Counted from the stretch's first letter, positions 18,460 to 27,321 are shown. The stretch is DNA of 64,000 nt from Azospirillum fermentarium (GCF_025961205.1 NZ_JAOQNH010000002.1:927501-991500), one strand, 5' to 3'. A program made the numbers and translations. Notes: generated by a model not told the origin, from the sequence alone.

Positions 18460-19557
18460 ATGTTCCTGACCGTGTCCAACATCGCGCATGTCCTGATGGA
18501 ACGCGGCATCCTGGAGGCCGGGGCCATCGTGGACGGCGGTTTCGCCGTGACCGAGGCCGGGCGCCGGTGCCGCAACTACAAGGTCACCTGCGGCTCCCGT
18601 CCCGGCCTGTTCATCAAGCAGGTCACCGGCAACTCCGCCGAACACACGGCGACGCTGCTGCGGGAAACCGCGTTCTATCAACTGGTGGCCACCCGCCCGC
18701 TGCTGGAACCGCTGAAGCGCATTTCGCCCGACTACGTGGATTTCGACGGCACCCGCAACGCGCTGGTCCTGGGCCTGCTGCCGCAGGCGGAGAACCTGAA
18801 CGAGCTGCATTTCCGCCTGCGCCGTTTTCCGGCGGAGGTGGGGGAGCTTCTGGGCCGCGGTCTCGGCGCCTATCACGCACAGGCGGCGAACGCGCTGCTG
18901 GAACCGGCGGCGGCCCAGCTCTTTCCCCGGCAGCCGCCGTGGATCTTCACCCTGGATCCCGCCACCCTGGCGCCGCTGCCCCAATTCCCATCCCATATCG
19001 CCCAGCCGATGCTGGAGATGCTGGGCCGGCGCCCCGATCTGGTGGCGCAGCTTCTGTCCCTGCGGCCGGAGTATGAATTCAACGCCCTGATCCACGGCGA
19101 CATGAAATGGGACAATTTCGTCGTCTATCCCGCCGGCCCCAACGGTGAATACGATTTCAAGGTCATCGACTGGGAACTGGTGGATCTGGGGGATGCGGCG
19201 TGGGACATCGCCTGCATCTTCGCCTCCTACATCATCTATGTGATGCTGATCCCGCCCCAGGCGGGGCCCGCCGCCCAGGACGGGCGCCAGGACCGCACCA
19301 TGGCCGACGCCGGCCCGTCGCTGCGGCGCTTCTGGCAGGTCTATACCGAAAGCCGCGGCTTCAGCGGCGGTGCGGCCCAGGTCTTCTTGACCCGCTGCCT
19401 GCGCCAGACCGGGGCGCGGCTGGTGGTGGCGGTGTTCGAGGCGCTGTTCAACCGCTCGCCCCTGACCGCCCAGTCGGACGCGCTGATGGAAAGCGCGCGG
19501 GCGTTTCTGTGGAACCCGCATCAGGCCGCCGCCGACATCCTCGGCCTTTCCCCGTGA
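18460..19557 (+). CDS. APH-type kinase, candidate Ser/Thr-phosphorylating RiPP enzyme
   Basis: The protein has 365 residues with a protein-kinase-like aminoglycoside-phosphotransferase fold. The catalytic loop reads IHGDMKWDN (Asp214, Asn219) and the metal motif is VIDWE (Asp237). The N-terminal lobe has YKVTCGS and FIKQVTG (candidate ATP Lys). In class V lanthipeptides and thioamitides, an APH-type kinase phosphorylates Ser/Thr and pairs with a HopA1-like lyase. Here the HopA1-like gene follows after 29 bp, so the same role is inferred. The start at 18460 has AGGGAAGGAAG about 10 nt upstream; the longer frame from 18367 would begin inside the terminator hairpin. Drug resistance is an unlikely alternative. 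Confidence 0.82.
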   Translation: MFLTVSNIAHVLMERGILEAGAIVDGGFAVTEAGRRCRNYKVTCGSRPGLFIKQVTGNSAEHTATLLRETAFYQLVATRPLLEPLKRISPDYVDFDGTRNALVLGLLPQAENLNELHFRLRRFPAEVGELLGRGLGAYHAQAANALLEPAAAQLFPRQPPWIFTLDPATLAPLPQFPSHIAQPMLEMLGRRPDLVAQLLSLRPEYEFNALIHGDMKWDNFVVYPAGPNGEYDFKVIDWELVDLGDAAWDIACIFASYIIYVMLIPPQAGPAAQDGRQDRTMADAGPSLRRFWQVYTESRGFSGGAAQVFLTRCLRQTGARLVVAVFEALFNRSPLTAQSDALMESARAFLWNPHQAAADILGLSP

Positions 19558-19586
19558 CCGCGCCCCTGCCGGACGGAACCCCTCCC

Positions 19587-20591
19587 ATGACCGAAAACGC
19601 TCCCCAAACGCTGGAAGCCGAACTGACGGCGATCCTCGACGCGCTGGAGATCGTCGCCCCCGACGCCTTCCGCTTCGCCGGCGGCCCGGTGCACCACCTG
19701 CCCCAGCCGGGGGCGATGGCCGGCGCCCTGCTGGGCACGCTCTACACCAACTGCTACGCCCACCGCTTTCCCGGCCCGCCGCCCCGGTCCCCCTATGCCC
19801 CCGACCCGCTGCACCCGCACAAGCTGGACGCCGCCAACGGCAACCGCGATCATTGGGACGGCGGCTGGCGGGTCTATGCCGCCGATCCCGACGGCACGCT
19901 GAGCGTCGTCAAGGGCGAATGCCAGCGCCGAGTGCGCGCGGGCGAGTATCTGTCCACGAACGGGCGGGGCAGCGTGCCCCAGCCGGGGGAGCAGGTGCTG
20001 CTGTGGCTGACCCGCGGGTCGCACACCATCCAGACCGCGTTCCAGTTCATGTACGGCGAGGCGCCCACCGACATGTGGGACGAATTCGCCCTGACCCGCG
20101 TCTATTTCAACATCACCCCCACCGGCGTGATCCCGCTGGTGCGCGCCATCACCGCGGCGCTGAACGCCTATCAGGTGCCGTACCGGATGAAGGCGCTGAC
20201 CGACGCCACCCACTACACCCGGTCGGATTCCATGGTGCTGTACATGGCGCGGCGCCACGCGGAATTCGTCGCCCGCATCATCGCCGGGCTGGACCGCGAG
20301 GCCACCGCCGGCCTGGCCGACCCCACGCCGCTGTTCACCTGCCGCTTCCTGCCCGGGGTCGGCTTTGCCGAAGACCCCGGCAACGGCGACAGCTTCGGGC
20401 TTCACCGCTGCCGGCTGATCGCCGACGCGGTGCTGGCCGCCCACGCCGCCGGCCAGACCGCCACCGCCCAGAAGCTGGCGGCGGTCAAGGCCCGGTTCGC
20501 CACCGCCGGCATCAGCCTGGACCACCCCTGGGTGTCCCCCGGACGCACCGACATCTACAGCGCCTTCGATGCGGAAAGGCTTGCTCCATGA
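19587..20591 (+). CDS. HopA1-family protein, candidate phospho-Ser/Thr lyase
   Basis: The 334 residues read as the HopA1 effector family: HLPQPGAMAGALLGTLYTNCYAHRF in the N-terminal part, then LSVVKGECQRRVRAGEYL, VYFNITPTGVIPLVRAI, YRMKALTDATHYTRSDSMVLY and CRFLPGVGFAEDPG. HopA1-like proteins in class V lanthipeptide and thioamitide pathways eliminate phosphate to give dehydroalanine or dehydrobutyrine; the name comes from Pseudomonas type III effectors, but no type III secretion genes are nearby. The stop overlaps the next ATG (ATGA at 20588), so it is translationally coupled to the LanC-like gene. The role here is inferred from context. Confidence 0.8.
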   Translation: MTENAPQTLEAELTAILDALEIVAPDAFRFAGGPVHHLPQPGAMAGALLGTLYTNCYAHRFPGPPPRSPYAPDPLHPHKLDAANGNRDHWDGGWRVYAADPDGTLSVVKGECQRRVRAGEYLSTNGRGSVPQPGEQVLLWLTRGSHTIQTAFQFMYGEAPTDMWDEFALTRVYFNITPTGVIPLVRAITAALNAYQVPYRMKALTDATHYTRSDSMVLYMARRHAEFVARIIAGLDREATAGLADPTPLFTCRFLPGVGFAEDPGNGDSFGLHRCRLIADAVLAAHAAGQTATAQKLAAVKARFATAGISLDHPWVSPGRTDIYSAFDAERLAP

Positions 20592-22117
20592 CTGCGACGA
20601 CGACTGTAACCCCGCCCCCGCCGGACGGCGAGGCCGCCGTCTTTCTGGAGGTGGCCGCCGCCATCGGCCGCCGGCTGGCCATGACCGCGGTGTGGAACGG
20701 CGACCGGTGCAACTGGCTCGGCTGGGCCTACCACGCCGAGGGCGAGCGGATCACCCCCGTGTACCGCGCCATGGGGCCGGCGCTGGGTGACGGCACCGCC
20801 GGCATCGGTCTGTTCCTGGCCGAGCTGTGGCGGGCGACCGGCGACCCGCTGGTGCGGCAGGCGGCCCGCGGCGCCCTGGCCCACGCCGCCCGCCATCTGG
20901 ATGATGGGGGGGGAGCCGTTGCGGATGGCCTTTACACCGGCCGTTCCGCCGCCGCCATCGCCTTCACCCTGGCCGCCCGCGCCCTGGGGGACGAGCAGTG
21001 GGACGAGGCCGCCCGCCTCGCCCTGTCCGGCCTGAGCAACACCGTGACCAAACCGCAGCCGCCCGACCTGTACGGCGGACGGGCGGGGGCGGCGCTGGCG
21101 CTGCTGGATGCCGCCGCGGCGGCGAACGACACGGCGCTGCGCACGGCGGCGTTCGCGCATGGCCGCCAGTTGGTGGAAAGCGCCCGCCGCGGCCCCCACG
21201 GGGCGTCGTGGGCCACCGCCCCGGACCAGCCCCATCCCGATCTCGTGGGTGGCCCCCACGGGGCGGGCGGCATCGCGGTGGCGCTGCTGGAACTGCACGC
21301 CGCCGGGGGGGACGAAGCCTTCCGCGACACGGCCCTGAGCGCGCTGGCGTATGAGACGGCGCATTTCGATCCCCACTGGCGGCTGTGGCCCGACCTGCGG
21401 CTGGACGCCGGCCCGGCGAACCTGCTGGCGGCCAACCCGGCCCGCTATCCCGTGGCCTGGGTTCACGGGGCGGTGGGGGTGGGTCTGGTGCGCCTGCGCC
21501 TGCGCACGCTGCTGCCGGAGCGGGCGGAAACCGACGCCGAGATCCGCGACGCGGTGAACGCCGCCCTCGCCACGCTGGTGCCCCCGGCCCTTCCCGCCAT
21601 CAGCTTCGCCCAGGCCAGCGGCGCCGCCGGCAACGCCGCGTTCGTGCTGCAGGCCGCGGCGGCGCTGGGGCAGCCGGAATGGCGGGACTACGCCCTCTAC
21701 GCCGCCCGTCACGGGGTGCAGGCCCACGCCGCCCCGCGGGTGCCCTGGCCCTGCGGCGGCCCGCCCAACGGCGAGACGCCCAATCTGCTGTTCGGTCTGG
21801 CCGGCATCGGACGGTTCTATCTGGAACTGGCCGATCCCGAACGGGTGCGCAGCCTGCTGACCTTCACCCCCCGCCCCCAGCCGGCGGACCTGCCGGTGCC
21901 GGTGGCGCCGCCCCCGGCCCCCGAGCCGCCCGAGCCCGAACCGCCCGCGCCGGAGCCGCTCCCCTCCCCTCCGGTGGAAACGGAAAAAGCGGCGGAAACG
22001 CCCAAGGAGCACGGGGCCACACCCCGGAAACCCACGGCCCGGCCCCGCAAGCCCCGCGGCACCCGGACCAGAAAGACCACCCCCGGCACGAGCGACAAGG
22101 ACGACACGACGAAATGA
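20588..22117 (+). CDS. LanC-like protein lacking zinc ligands
   Basis: The protein has 509 residues. The first ~420 match the LanC (alpha/alpha)6-barrel of LanM-type cyclases: TAGIGLFLAEL near residue 78, LVGGPHGAGGIAV (active-site-type His224), AWVHGAVGVGL (292-293), SGAAGN near 344 and LLFGLAGIGRFYLEL near 407. In active cyclases the third block is W-C-H-G and the fourth has C-H/C-C-G. Here Val292 and Gln342-Ala343 stand at these places, so the zinc site appears lost. A Pro/Glu-rich linker and a basic Lys/Arg-Pro tail (from about 430) follow. The candidate substrate has no Cys, so thioether formation is not expected. It may serve as scaffold or substrate receptor, or catalyse another ring closure. 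Coupled by ATGA on both sides. Confidence 0.8.
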   Translation: MTATTTVTPPPPDGEAAVFLEVAAAIGRRLAMTAVWNGDRCNWLGWAYHAEGERITPVYRAMGPALGDGTAGIGLFLAELWRATGDPLVRQAARGALAHAARHLDDGGGAVADGLYTGRSAAAIAFTLAARALGDEQWDEAARLALSGLSNTVTKPQPPDLYGGRAGAALALLDAAAAANDTALRTAAFAHGRQLVESARRGPHGASWATAPDQPHPDLVGGPHGAGGIAVALLELHAAGGDEAFRDTALSALAYETAHFDPHWRLWPDLRLDAGPANLLAANPARYPVAWVHGAVGVGLVRLRLRTLLPERAETDAEIRDAVNAALATLVPPALPAISFAQASGAAGNAAFVLQAAAALGQPEWRDYALYAARHGVQAHAAPRVPWPCGGPPNGETPNLLFGLAGIGRFYLELADPERVRSLLTFTPRPQPADLPVPVAPPPAPEPPEPEPPAPEPLPSPPVETEKAAETPKEHGATPRKPTARPRKPRGTRTRKTTPGTSDKDDTTK

Positions 22118-23046
22118 CGGCCCCGACGACCACTCCCGCCACGCCCCGCGCGGCCATTGCCCGGATGAAGCCCGCGACCCTGCCGCTGGGCGGCCTGCGC
22201 CCGGCCCGGCGGCAGAGCCTGCCCAAACCCCACGACCGCCTGCCGCTGGGGCTGACCGGCATGACCGTCAGCCCGCTGGCCCTGGGCATCACCACGCCCG
22301 ACACGGTGCTGGCGGCCTATGACATGGGGATCAACTTCTTCTTTCTGACCTCCGACCTGCACTGGCCGCTGTACCAGGGTCTGCGCGACGGTCTGGCCGA
22401 GCTGTTCCGCAGCCGCCCGTCGGCCCGCGACGAGGTGGTGGTGGCGGTGGTGTCCTATCTGGACCAGCCGCTGTTCAACTATCTCCAATTCAACGAGGTG
22501 ATCGATTCCGTGCCGGGGCTGGAGCGGGTCGATGTGCTGATGGCCGGCGCCGTGCCCAGCGAAGCGAACCTCTATTCCCGCTTCAATTCCCTGCACGGTG
22601 CCCGGTCCGCCCGTCATTTCGGCGGGCAGGCGCTGGGGGCATCGTTCCACCACCGGCCCGCGGCGCTGCTCAGCATCAACGCCAACCTGCTGGACGTGCA
22701 CTTCATCCGCTACAACACGTCCCACCCCGGTGCGGTGACCGACATCTTCCCCTATGCCCGCCCCGACCGCACCGGCCTGATCTTCAACTTCAAGAGCACC
22801 ATGTCCCAGGTGACGCCGGAGCAGTTCCGGAAGCTGGGATTGGACGGGCGCTCCTGGCTGCCCAAGACCACCGACTATTACCGCTTCGCCCTGACGGTTC
22901 CGGGCATGGATGGGGTTCTGTGCTCGCCGCAAAGCCCCGAACAGCTCAACGGCATCGTGGAGGCGCTGAACGCCGGCCCGCTGAGCGCGGAGGAGGAGGC
23001 GTACATGCGCTGGCTCTCCTCGTCGGTCAATCCCCAGTACTTCTGA
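22114..23046 (+). CDS. Aldo/keto-reductase-like protein with altered catalytic residues
   Basis: The 310-residue protein follows the aldo/keto-reductase layout: MTVSPLALGI, then AAYDMGINFFFLTSD at strand/helix 1-2, RDEVVVAVVSYLD, RVDVLMAGAVP, and the C-terminal cofactor-end motif SPQSPEQLNGIVEAL with GPLSAEEEAYMRWL. By eye the usual FDTA..YG (Asp, Tyr), the TK lysine and the DLYQLH histidine are not conserved. It may have lost normal reductase activity or use another residue set. ATGA overlap with the LanC-like gene puts it in the same translational unit. A reductase could act on dehydro-residues to give D-amino acids; here this is speculation. Confidence 0.7.
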   Translation: MTAPTTTPATPRAAIARMKPATLPLGGLRPARRQSLPKPHDRLPLGLTGMTVSPLALGITTPDTVLAAYDMGINFFFLTSDLHWPLYQGLRDGLAELFRSRPSARDEVVVAVVSYLDQPLFNYLQFNEVIDSVPGLERVDVLMAGAVPSEANLYSRFNSLHGARSARHFGGQALGASFHHRPAALLSINANLLDVHFIRYNTSHPGAVTDIFPYARPDRTGLIFNFKSTMSQVTPEQFRKLGLDGRSWLPKTTDYYRFALTVPGMDGVLCSPQSPEQLNGIVEALNAGPLSAEEEAYMRWLSSSVNPQYF

Positions 23047-23098
23047 GCATCCGATCCGCCGGACACCCGATCCGCACGGGGGAAGAGAGGACAGGTTC

Positions 23099-25117
23099 AT
23101 GAGCGACGCGCCCAAACGCCTGAAGATCGCCTTCGTCTATCCGCCCTATGGCCCGCCCAACCTGGCCAATCTGGGCATCGCCGTGCTGGCCGGCGGGGTG
23201 GAGCAGCGCGGCTTCCACACGCGCACCTTCTATTGGAACTACCGCCTGACCCAGGCGCTGGACGTGGCCGACGACACGGTGCGCACCGCCGTCTACAGCC
23301 AGCTCACCCAGCGCGAGCTGTTTCCGTGGAACGAATGGGTCTTCATCCGCACCGTCTATCCCGACCGGCTGGAACCCCAGATTCCCCAGGTGCTCAAACG
23401 GCTGGAGGAACTGGACCGGCGGGCCAACACCACCGACCCCGCGCTGCTGCCCAGCCGCATCATCCTGGGGCTGGCGGCCAAGGTTCCGGCCCTGCTGGAC
23501 GAGATGGCGGCGGAACTGGAGCCGTACGACGTCATCGGCATCACCACCACCTTCTTCCAGAACGGGCCGGCGCTGGCGCTGGCCAAGCACGTCAAGGACC
23601 GCTGGCCGCACAAGCGGGTGGTGCTGGGCGGGGCCAACTGCGACGGGGACATGGGACCGGCGGTGGCCGAGCATTTTCCCTTCGTCGATTACGTGTTCTC
23701 GGGCGAAGCCGACCTGTCCTTCCCCGAATTCGTGGAACGGCTGGAGGCGGGGTCCGACGTGACCGGGCTGCCGGGGCTGATCCACCGCGACGCCGCCGGG
23801 CAGGTGGTGTGCGGCCCGCCGTCACAGCCGGTGACGGACATGAACGCCCTGCCCATCCCCGTGTTCGGCGATTTCATCGCCGAGCGGAAGAAATACGGCC
23901 TGTACGATCACGATACGCTGGTGCTGCCGCTGGAATCGTCGCGCGGCTGCTGGTGGGGGGCAAAGCACCACTGCATCTTCTGCGGCCTGAACGCCAACGG
24001 CATCACTTATCGCCACAAGGACGCCGAACGGTTCCAGGAGGAGGTGCGCCACATCGCCCGCACCTATGACGTCAAATACCTGTTCATGGCCGACAACATC
24101 CTGTCCACCCGCTATTACCAGAGCTTCGTCGCGTGGGCGAAGGAGAACGGGCTGAACCTCAACCTGTTCTACGAGATCAAGGCGAACATGAACCGCGCCC
24201 AGGTGGCGGCCCTGTCGGATGCCGGCATCACCATGGTGCAGCCGGGGATCGAAAGCCTGTCCACGCCCGTGCTGAAGCTGATGAACAAGGGCATCCGCGG
24301 CATCCAGAACATCGCGTTCCTGAAATACGCCCGCGAATACGGCATCGTGCCGGCGTGGAACGTGCTGGCCGGCTTCCCCGGCGAAGACCCGTTCGAATAC
24401 CAGAAGATGGCCCGCGACGTGGGCAAGCTGACCCATCTCAGCCCGCCCAACGCGGTGATCGACATCGAATTCCACCGCTTCAGCCCGCTCTACCGCGACC
24501 CGGAACGGTTCGGCATCCGGCTGGTGCCGCACCACAACTACAGCTTCCTCTATCCCTTCCCGCCGGAGGAGGTGGCCCGCCACGCCTATGTGTTCGAGGT
24601 GGCGGGGCGCGGGCCGCACGACCTGTCCTACCTGCGCAAGCTGAGCCAGGAGGTGCAGGACTGGGTGACCGCGTTCCGCAGCGGCAAGACGGTGCTGAGC
24701 TGGGAGCGGCAGGGTGACGGGATCCTGGTCCGCGACCGCCGCGATCCCCGCCGCGGGGCCGATTACCGTCTGTCGGGCTTCGCCGCCCAGGTGCTGCGCG
24801 CCTGCGACGGCCCCACCCGCATCGACACCCTGCTGGATGCCGGCGGGGATGCGGAAGCGGACGAGGCATCCCCCTATCCCATCGCGCCGGGACGCCGCTG
24901 GGCCGGATCGGGGGACACGTTCCGCATCGTGCCGGCCTCCGCCCCGGAAACCCCCATCGCCTTCACCCGCGAGGACTTCGCGCAAGACCCCCGCGGCACC
25001 CTGGCCCCGCTGCTCGACGCCGGGCTGCTGTACGAAGAGGACGGGCTGCTGCTGGCCCTGCCCACGCACGTCAGCGCCCGGCCCTTCAATCCGGGGTGGA
25101 AGCTGATCGGGATCTGA
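23099..25117 (+). CDS. B12-type radical SAM RiPP maturase (C-methyltransferase-like)
   Basis: The protein has 672 residues. The N-terminal ~240 are a cobalamin-binding-type Rossmann domain (KIAFVYPPYGPPNLANLG; YDVIGITTTFFQNGP; VVLGGANCDG; FVDYVFSGEADLSFPEF). The radical SAM core carries RGCWWGAKHHCIFCGLNANG with Cys284, Cys292 and Cys295. This wide Cx7CxxC with GCWWG is the hallmark of the RiPP-maturation radical SAM family I recall as TIGR03975. Members methylate unactivated carbons of peptide residues. A ~150-residue C-terminal domain follows. AGAGAGGACAGG precedes the ATG. Last gene of the cluster, 52 bp after the reductase-like gene. Val/Ile/Pro-rich repeats of the precursor would be suitable targets (inference). 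Confidence 0.88.
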   Translation: MSDAPKRLKIAFVYPPYGPPNLANLGIAVLAGGVEQRGFHTRTFYWNYRLTQALDVADDTVRTAVYSQLTQRELFPWNEWVFIRTVYPDRLEPQIPQVLKRLEELDRRANTTDPALLPSRIILGLAAKVPALLDEMAAELEPYDVIGITTTFFQNGPALALAKHVKDRWPHKRVVLGGANCDGDMGPAVAEHFPFVDYVFSGEADLSFPEFVERLEAGSDVTGLPGLIHRDAAGQVVCGPPSQPVTDMNALPIPVFGDFIAERKKYGLYDHDTLVLPLESSRGCWWGAKHHCIFCGLNANGITYRHKDAERFQEEVRHIARTYDVKYLFMADNILSTRYYQSFVAWAKENGLNLNLFYEIKANMNRAQVAALSDAGITMVQPGIESLSTPVLKLMNKGIRGIQNIAFLKYAREYGIVPAWNVLAGFPGEDPFEYQKMARDVGKLTHLSPPNAVIDIEFHRFSPLYRDPERFGIRLVPHHNYSFLYPFPPEEVARHAYVFEVAGRGPHDLSYLRKLSQEVQDWVTAFRSGKTVLSWERQGDGILVRDRRDPRRGADYRLSGFAAQVLRACDGPTRIDTLLDAGGDAEADEASPYPIAPGRRWAGSGDTFRIVPASAPETPIAFTREDFAQDPRGTLAPLLDAGLLYEEDGLLLALPTHVSARPFNPGWKLIGI

Positions 25118-25135
25118 GGGGCCACCGCCCCCGCG

Positions 25136-25828
25136 TCAGGACAGAGCCAGAGCCAGCACCAGCCCCACGGCCAGCACCGCCGCCGAGGGCACGGCGACGG
25201 CGGCTTCGGTCAGAGCCATGCGGCCCGTGCGCTTCATCACGGTGGCGGCGGCGGCGTTGACGGCGGTGTGCGCCAGCGCCGCCGGAACCGCCAGCCACGG
25301 ATTCCACGCGATCCACAGCGACAGCCCCACGTGCAGCCCGGTCACCGACAGCCGTTCCAGCCCGCCCCACGCGGGATGGGCGGCGGCGGCCTTTCCCTGG
25401 GCGGCCAGATGCGCACGGGCCTTGTCCCCCTGGTCGCCGGGGCTGCGCAGCACCCGCCCCGACACCAGCCCGCCCACGAAGAGCGCCAGCGCCTCGCCCA
25501 GCGCCCAGCCCAGCCCCAGCCACAGGGCGGTGCGCAGATCCCCGCCCCACAGCCACAGGGCGGCCAGCCGGCACGCCTCCTCCACCGGGCCGGAGGCGAG
25601 AAGCAGCACGAGCCCCAGCCGCTCCGGGGCCAGGCCGGCGGCCCGCCCGGCCAGCGCCACGGGCGCGCGCAGCACCATGGCCGCCAGCCACCCCGCCGCG
25701 CCCACGGCCAGGGCGGTCAGGTGCGGCGCCGGCCCCAGCGCGGCAACGGCCAGCGCCACCGCCAGCGGCGACAGGATCAGATGGACGGGGACGGCGGGGG
25801 GAAGCGGCACGGGGGGTGTCTCGTCCAT
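25136..25828 (-). CDS. YhfC-type intramembrane glutamic peptidase-like protein
   Basis: The protein has 230 residues with about 7 hydrophobic segments. Motifs GPVEEACR, TGLHVGLSL and AHTAVNAA match the E-E-x-x-R / H / H...N pattern of YhfC-like, CPBP-related membrane peptidases. Such proteins cleave or chaperone membrane substrates; the substrate is unknown. The gene is 15 bp after larB on the same strand and has GGAGAG before the start, so it is probably the last gene of the lar operon. It converges with the radical SAM gene (18-bp gap), so a link to the RiPP-like cluster is not supported by strand. Confidence 0.7.
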   Translation of the reverse strand: MDETPPVPLPPAVPVHLILSPLAVALAVAALGPAPHLTALAVGAAGWLAAMVLRAPVALAGRAAGLAPERLGLVLLLASGPVEEACRLAALWLWGGDLRTALWLGLGWALGEALALFVGGLVSGRVLRSPGDQGDKARAHLAAQGKAAAAHPAWGGLERLSVTGLHVGLSLWIAWNPWLAVPAALAHTAVNAAAATVMKRTGRMALTEAAVAVPSAAVLAVGLVLALALS

Positions 25829-25846
25829 CACGCTCTCCTGCGTCGC

Positions 25847-26524
25847 TCACGGCAGCGGGCGCACCGCCCGCAGGGCGGCCACCGCCGCGCCATAGCCGTT
25901 GTCGATGTTCACCGCCACGATCCCCGGCGCGCACGACGCCAGCACCGCCGCCAGGGCGGTTTCGCCGTTGCGGGCCACGCCGTAGCCGGTGGAGGTGGGC
26001 AGCGCGATCAGCACCCCCGGCACCAGCCCGCCCAGCACCGTGGGCAGGGCGGCGTCCATGCCGGCGGCGGCGATGACCACCCGGTGAGCGGCGATCTCCT
26101 CCACCCGTTCCAGCAGCCGCCACAGCCCGGCGACGCCGACGTCGAAGATCATGGTGGGGGCCACGCCGTTGAAACGCAAGGTGCGCTCCGCCTCCCGCGC
26201 CGCCGGGGCGTCGGATGTGCCGGCGGCGACCACCGCCACCACACCGCCCCGCCCCGCCGCCGGAGCCCCGCCGAAAAAGGCGGTGCGCGACACCGGATCA
26301 TAGTCCAGCCCACCGCGGTGCCGGTCCGGCAGGGCGGCGTGAGCCTCCACCGACAGGCGGGTCAGCAGGAACCGGGCCTGCCGCTCCGCCGCCGCGTCCA
26401 GGATGGCGGCCAGTTGCCCGGCGCTCTTGCCGGCGCAGAAGATCGCCTCCCCCACCCCCACCCGTTCGCCGCGGGCGAAGTCCAGGCGGATTTCATCGGC
26501 GGCACGCGCATCGGCGGGGGTCAT
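25847..26524 (-). CDS. larB: Pyridinium-3,5-biscarboxylate mononucleotide synthase LarB
   Basis: LarB carboxylates and hydrolyses nicotinic acid adenine dinucleotide in the first step of nickel-pincer nucleotide synthesis. The 225-residue protein has the PurE-like core signature VVAAGTSDAPAAREAERTL, DVGVAGLWRLL, VVIAAAGMDAALPTVLGGLV, LPTSTGYG and the C-terminal NIDNGYGA. The ATG at 26524 overlaps the larE stop (ATGA). Length and motif order are normal for LarB. Confidence 0.92.
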   Translation of the reverse strand: MTPADARAADEIRLDFARGERVGVGEAIFCAGKSAGQLAAILDAAAERQARFLLTRLSVEAHAALPDRHRGGLDYDPVSRTAFFGGAPAAGRGGVVAVVAAGTSDAPAAREAERTLRFNGVAPTMIFDVGVAGLWRLLERVEEIAAHRVVIAAAGMDAALPTVLGGLVPGVLIALPTSTGYGVARNGETALAAVLASCAPGIVAVNIDNGYGAAVAALRAVRPLP

Positions 26525-27321
26525 GGCCGCACCACCCGCTTGTCGCCGACGAAGGCCGATCCGCGGCGGTAGGGGGACACGCGGATGTCCATCCCCGCCG
26601 CCGCCGGGTGCGCCCGGCGCAGGGCGGCGGCCAGGGCATCGCCGCCGATGCGGGCCAGATCCGTCTCGCCCAGTTCGATCTCCAGCCCGCCGGGGCGCAC
26701 GCGGCAGCGGACCACCGCGGCGCCGTGCTCGGCGGCCAGCCAACCTTCCACCCGCTCCACCAGGGCCAGGGACGCGGGCGTGATGGGCAGGCCGGTTTCC
26801 ACCCGGCTGGACAGGCAGGGGGATGCCGGAAGCTCCGCCACCTCCCCCAGCCCCAGCGCGCGGGCCAGGGCCCGCACCGCCGCCTTGTCCATGCCGGCCT
26901 CGATGAAGGGATGGCGCACCCCGTGATCCGCCGCCGCCGCCAGACCGGGGCGGTAATCGCCCAGATCGTCCAGATTGGCCCCCGACAGCACCGTGCCGCC
27001 GCCGCCCAGCCCGGCCAGCCGTTCGTACAGGTTGGTCTTGCAATAGAAGCAGCGGTTGACCGGGTTCGCCAGATAGCGGGCATCGGAAAATTCCCCCGCC
27101 TCCACCACCGACAGGTGCCAGCCCTGATCGCCGGCCAGGGCGCGGACGCGGGCGGTCGCCGCCTGCGGCACGGCGGGGGACACGGCGTGGGCCATGCGCA
27201 CCCCGCCCAGGGTACGGTGGGCGAAACTGGCCAGCGTCAGGGAATCCACCCCGCCCGACACGGCCACCAGCGGGTCGCGGCACCCGCCCAGAACGGTGCG
27301 CAGGGCCTCATGCATCGGCAT
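26521..27321 (-). CDS. larE: ATP-dependent sacrificial sulfur transferase LarE
   Basis: LarE converts the two carboxylates of the pincer precursor to thiocarboxylates. The PP-loop is visible as AVSGGVDSLTLA near residue 21. CFYCKTNLY lies near residue 92, and SPCLSSR carries the family's sulfur-donor Cys. Three such Cys are what LarE enzymes with a [4Fe-4S] cluster need, in contrast to single-Cys sacrificial types, so a cluster-dependent mechanism is possible (inference). The start at 27321 or 27315 overlaps the larC end by 8-14 nt. The gene is in an operon with larC and larB. Confidence 0.92.
   Translation of the reverse strand: MPMHEALRTVLGGCRDPLVAVSGGVDSLTLASFAHRTLGGVRMAHAVSPAVPQAATARVRALAGDQGWHLSVVEAGEFSDARYLANPVNRCFYCKTNLYERLAGLGGGGTVLSGANLDDLGDYRPGLAAAADHGVRHPFIEAGMDKAAVRALARALGLGEVAELPASPCLSSRVETGLPITPASLALVERVEGWLAAEHGAAVVRCRVRPGGLEIELGETDLARIGGDALAAALRRAHPAAAGMDIRVSPYRRGSAFVGDKRVVRP

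Noticed and set aside
18460..19557. Aminoglycoside-resistance gene
   Set aside because: APH-fold similarity is generic; operon position between a candidate precursor and a HopA1-like gene favours peptide phosphorylation.
19587..20591. Type III secretion effector
   Set aside because: HopA1 similarity alone suggested this, but there are no secretion or chaperone genes nearby, while the kinase, LanC-like and radical SAM neighbours support a biosynthetic role.
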